Shown piece by piece: positions 6,465 through 7,221 of a DNA stretch of 7,221 bases. The DNA is from Lachnoclostridium sp. UBA3775. GTDB lineage: Bacteria; Bacillota; Clostridia; Lachnospirales; Lachnospiraceae. A program made the translations under genes and the position numbers. Position 1 is the first letter of the stretch. The number at the start of each line of letters is the position of its first letter. The notes below the pieces were generated by a model. That model was not told the DNA's origin. It worked only from the letters and a program-made list of their open reading frames with translations, and ran no database searches. Where the stretch lies: contig DFFN01000132.1 of the NCBI GenBank assembly GCA_002369525.1, forward strand, positions 1 through 7,221. Reading direction: 5' to 3'.

Positions 6465-6837
6465 GGACCGTACCGCCTTTCGTCAGTATAGTTTCAAATT
6501 AAATCTTATCTAGTACTTTGGACCGTACCACCTTTCGCAAGTATAGTTTTGAAGTTTAACTTATGTATCCTTTGGACCATACCGCCTTTCGTCAGATTTT
6601 TATATATGAATAATAACAAGTTAAGTTAAAGTGTCAGGTTCCCATGGGACCGTACCGCCTTTCTTAAATTTTCAAATCCGAGTTTGTGGTTCAAGTTCTC
6701 ATTGGACCGTACCTTCCTTTTTTTGGTTTAGTGGATGAAGCTTAAAATTAAGTTTTCATCGGACCGTACCGCCTTTCGTAAGATTTGGGTTCGAGGTTCA
6801 ATTTACATTTTCATTGGACCGTACCGCCTTCCTTAAG
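6465..6837 (-). repeat. Seven-copy degenerate interspersed tandem repeat, core GGACCGTACCGCCTTT (plus strand)
   Basis: Copies of about 22 bp begin on the plus strand at 6465, 6520, 6574, 6647, 6704, 6761 and 6816, with start-to-start distances of 55, 54, 73, 57, 57 and 55 bp. GGACCGTACC is identical in six copies (the third has A for G at position 6). The following CGCCTTTCGTAAG part varies: ACCTTTCGCAAG in copy 2, a T-rich TTCCTTTTTTTG in copy 5, and CGCCTTCCTTAAG in copy 7. Spacers also show relatedness: copies 1 and 2 share AGTATAGTTT after the core, and copies 4 and 6 are followed by GTGGTTCAA- or AGGTTCAA-type sequence. The whole unit (about 55 bp) has therefore duplicated and diverged, rather than a fixed repeat being separated by unrelated spacers. 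Confidence 0.9.
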
Positions 6838-6882
6838 ATTTAATTTATTTTAAGATGAACTTCATCGTCATCTGTTTGCTTT

Positions 6883-6912
6883 TTGATCTGTTGTTCTGTT
6901 GATGGTTATACT
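6883..6912 (+). promoter_or_regulatory. Possible rightward promoter sharing the -10 region with the leftward one
   Basis: TTGATC (6883-6888), 18-bp spacer, TATACT (6907-6912) on the plus strand. The box TATACTATA (6907-6915) is nearly symmetric and gives TATAGT on the other strand, so the two predicted promoters overlap in a bidirectional arrangement. A rightward RNA would enter the hairpin region at 7059-7219. It is weaker than the leftward promoter. Confidence 0.3.
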
Positions 6913-6970
6913 ATACCACTTCCGCTTTTATTTGTCAATACTTTTTTAAATATTTTTTTAAATATTTTTC
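6910..6970 (-). promoter_or_regulatory. Strong leftward promoter with UP-like A/T tract
   Basis: On the minus strand there is a perfect -35 TTGACA (6938-6933), a 17-bp spacer, and -10 TATAGT (6915-6910). Directly upstream of the -35 (6939-6970) sit phased A-tracts, two copies of a TATTTAAAAAA-type unit about 12 bp apart, resembling the UP elements of highly expressed stable-RNA promoters. The predicted start is near 6903. This is the best promoter in the window and points at the repeat array. Confidence 0.75.
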
Positions 6971-6981
6971 ATTTATAGTTT

Positions 6982-7007
6982 AATTGTATATAATATTCTA
7001 TACAATT
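6982..7007. repeat. AT-rich inverted repeat upstream of the repeat-RNA promoter
   Basis: AATTGTATA (6982-6990) and TATACAATT (6999-7007) are perfect 9-bp arms around 8 nt. It lies about 45-70 bp upstream of the leftward -35 box. It shares TCTATACAA with the inverted repeat at 4735-4750. A related partial palindrome TACAATTTGTA lies at 7048-7058. It could be an operator or cruciform, or a by-product of AT-rich composition. Confidence 0.4.
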
Positions 7008-7084
7008 TCCTCGCAACCCCTTATTTTACAACAAATAACAATTTAGATACAATTTGTAAACCGAAAGCACTTTGATCTTGAATG

Positions 7085-7124
7085 AAAAGTCACGTTGAAA
7101 ACTCGTTTTCAAAAGTGACTTTTT
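7085..7124. terminator. Bidirectional terminator-like hairpin
   Basis: AAAAGTCAC (7085-7093) and TTGAAAA (7095-7101) pair with TTTTCAA (7106-7112) and GTGACTTTT (7115-7123). The loop is CTCG, and one G sits opposite AA as an internal bulge. The right side runs into TTTTT on the plus strand, and the left arm gives TTTT on the minus strand. It could terminate a rightward RNA from 6912 or a leftward gene beyond the window. Confidence 0.6.
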
Positions 7125-7137
7125 GTTCGAGAGCAAA

Positions 7138-7173
7138 TAGAGAGTGGGGGAGGTTTCCCTCCCCCACTCTCTA
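7138..7173. repeat. Perfect 16-bp GC-rich hairpin
   Basis: TAGAGAGTGGGGGAGG (7138-7153) is the exact reverse complement of 7158-7173, around loop TTTC. It contains a run of five G. It is the middle hairpin of the cloverleaf-like element and is too perfect to be chance. Confidence 0.85.
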
Positions 7174-7174
7174 A

Positions 7175-7203
7175 CCCTGGAAATGATCTCATCATTTCCA
7201 GGG
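7175..7203. repeat. Perfect 13-bp hairpin with 3-nt loop
   Basis: CCCTGGAAATGAT (7175-7187) is the exact reverse complement of ATCATTTCCAGGG (7191-7203), with CTC between them. It starts one base after the preceding hairpin and forms the third arm of the element. A three-base loop is tight; a 12-bp stem with a TCTCA loop is the more realistic fold. Confidence 0.85.
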
Positions 7204-7221
7204 CGTAGTGCTTTCGGTTGT

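Larger units (their letters stand above)
6277..6903 (-). ncRNA. Putative tandem-repeat non-coding RNA, about 0.63 kb
   Basis: A strong minus-strand promoter (6910-6938 with an A/T-rich upstream element) predicts transcription from about 6903. The RNA would cross seven copies of a conserved motif (RNA sense: GAAAGGCGGTACGGTCC core) and stop at the intrinsic terminator at 6277-6304. No protein-coding frame of credible length with a start codon fills this interval on either strand. The first four units in transcript order (copies at 6816, 6761, 6704, 6647) have ATG directly after the core; the last three have AAAG there instead. Between repeats the RNA is A/U-rich. The tail from 6460 to 6305 has no repeats. 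Function is unknown. Alternatives are a repeat array acting as DNA (protein-binding sites) or a degenerate CRISPR-like remnant. The existence of a transcript is inference from promoter and terminator signals. Confidence 0.55.
7059..7219. repeat. Cloverleaf-like element: 13-bp outer inverted repeat enclosing three hairpins
   Basis: AACCGAAAGCACT (7059-7071) is perfectly complementary to AGTGCTTTCGGTT (7207-7219). Between these arms lie three consecutive strong hairpins (7085-7123, 7138-7173, 7175-7203), so the single strand would fold as a closed multi-branch structure of 161 nt. No ORF is inside. This layout fits a miniature inverted-repeat or palindromic intergenic element, or a structured RNA. 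The window ends two bases after the right arm, so target duplications and any larger element cannot be seen. Confidence 0.6.

Noticed and set aside
6465..6837. CRISPR array
   Set aside because: The repeats are only about 22 bp, vary in most copies, have irregular spacing (54-73 bp), and the spacers are AT-rich and partly related to each other. No cas gene is visible.
6854..6866. Palindrome GATGAA-C-TTCATC
   Set aside because: It is a short 6-bp-arm palindrome in the predicted RNA leader; loop size of one makes it unlikely as a hairpin and it is not repeated. A DNA-binding site cannot be excluded.
6277..6970. Type III toxin-antitoxin (ToxIN-like) locus
   Set aside because: Promoter, repeats and terminator match the antitoxin-RNA layout, but no toxin gene follows in the transcript direction; the next gene is the SGNH hydrolase on the opposite strand. 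The unit length of about 55 nt and seven copies also differ from the known examples I recall.

Overview
The window looks like a chromosomal segment of a low-to-moderate GC Gram-positive anaerobe of the class Clostridia (Ruminococcus-like Oscillospiraceae or Lachnospiraceae). This rests on the AAGGAG/GAGGAGG-type ribosome sites, AT-rich intergenic DNA with sigma-A-like promoters, a bacterial FatA/FatB-type acyl-ACP thioesterase, a Ser/Asp-linker lipoprotein and the general protein style. The genus is not proven.

Left part (1-3684, all minus strand). A promoter at 3226-3254 appears to drive a three-gene operon: a coiled-coil protein with two membrane segments (2634-3194), a large zinc-ribbon / Ala-Glu-Lys coiled-coil / four-TM protein (615-2567), and an acyl-ACP thioesterase (1-622, running off the left edge). 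The last two overlap by 8 nt, which suggests translational coupling. Just upstream, a short membrane ORF (3241-3684) looks like a cut-down paralogue of the membrane-plus-extracytoplasmic part of the zinc-ribbon protein.

Middle (3727-6304). A membrane-anchored protein with PepSY-like repeats (3785-4708, minus) with its own terminator is divergent from an SGNH/GDSL-family hydrolase lipoprotein (4915-6270, plus). Each has a recognisable promoter in the 206-bp gap between them.

Right part (6271-7221) has no convincing protein gene but is dense in structure. A strong minus-strand promoter with an A/T-rich UP-like element (6910-6970) faces leftward across seven degenerate copies of a roughly 22-bp motif (core GGACCGTACCGCCTTT on the plus strand) spaced 54-73 bp. 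It ends at a good intrinsic terminator (6277-6304). I read this as an independent, roughly 0.63-kb tandem-repeat non-coding RNA. Its repeat core resembles an extended Shine-Dalgarno sequence (equivalently, its complement resembles the 3' end of 16S rRNA), and four units carry a conserved ATG-codon-codon-stop mini-ORF. To the right is a 161-bp element with a 13-bp outer inverted repeat enclosing three hairpins (cloverleaf-like). The repeat RNA is the best candidate here for something undescribed. Its function is unknown, and every functional reading offered is inference.
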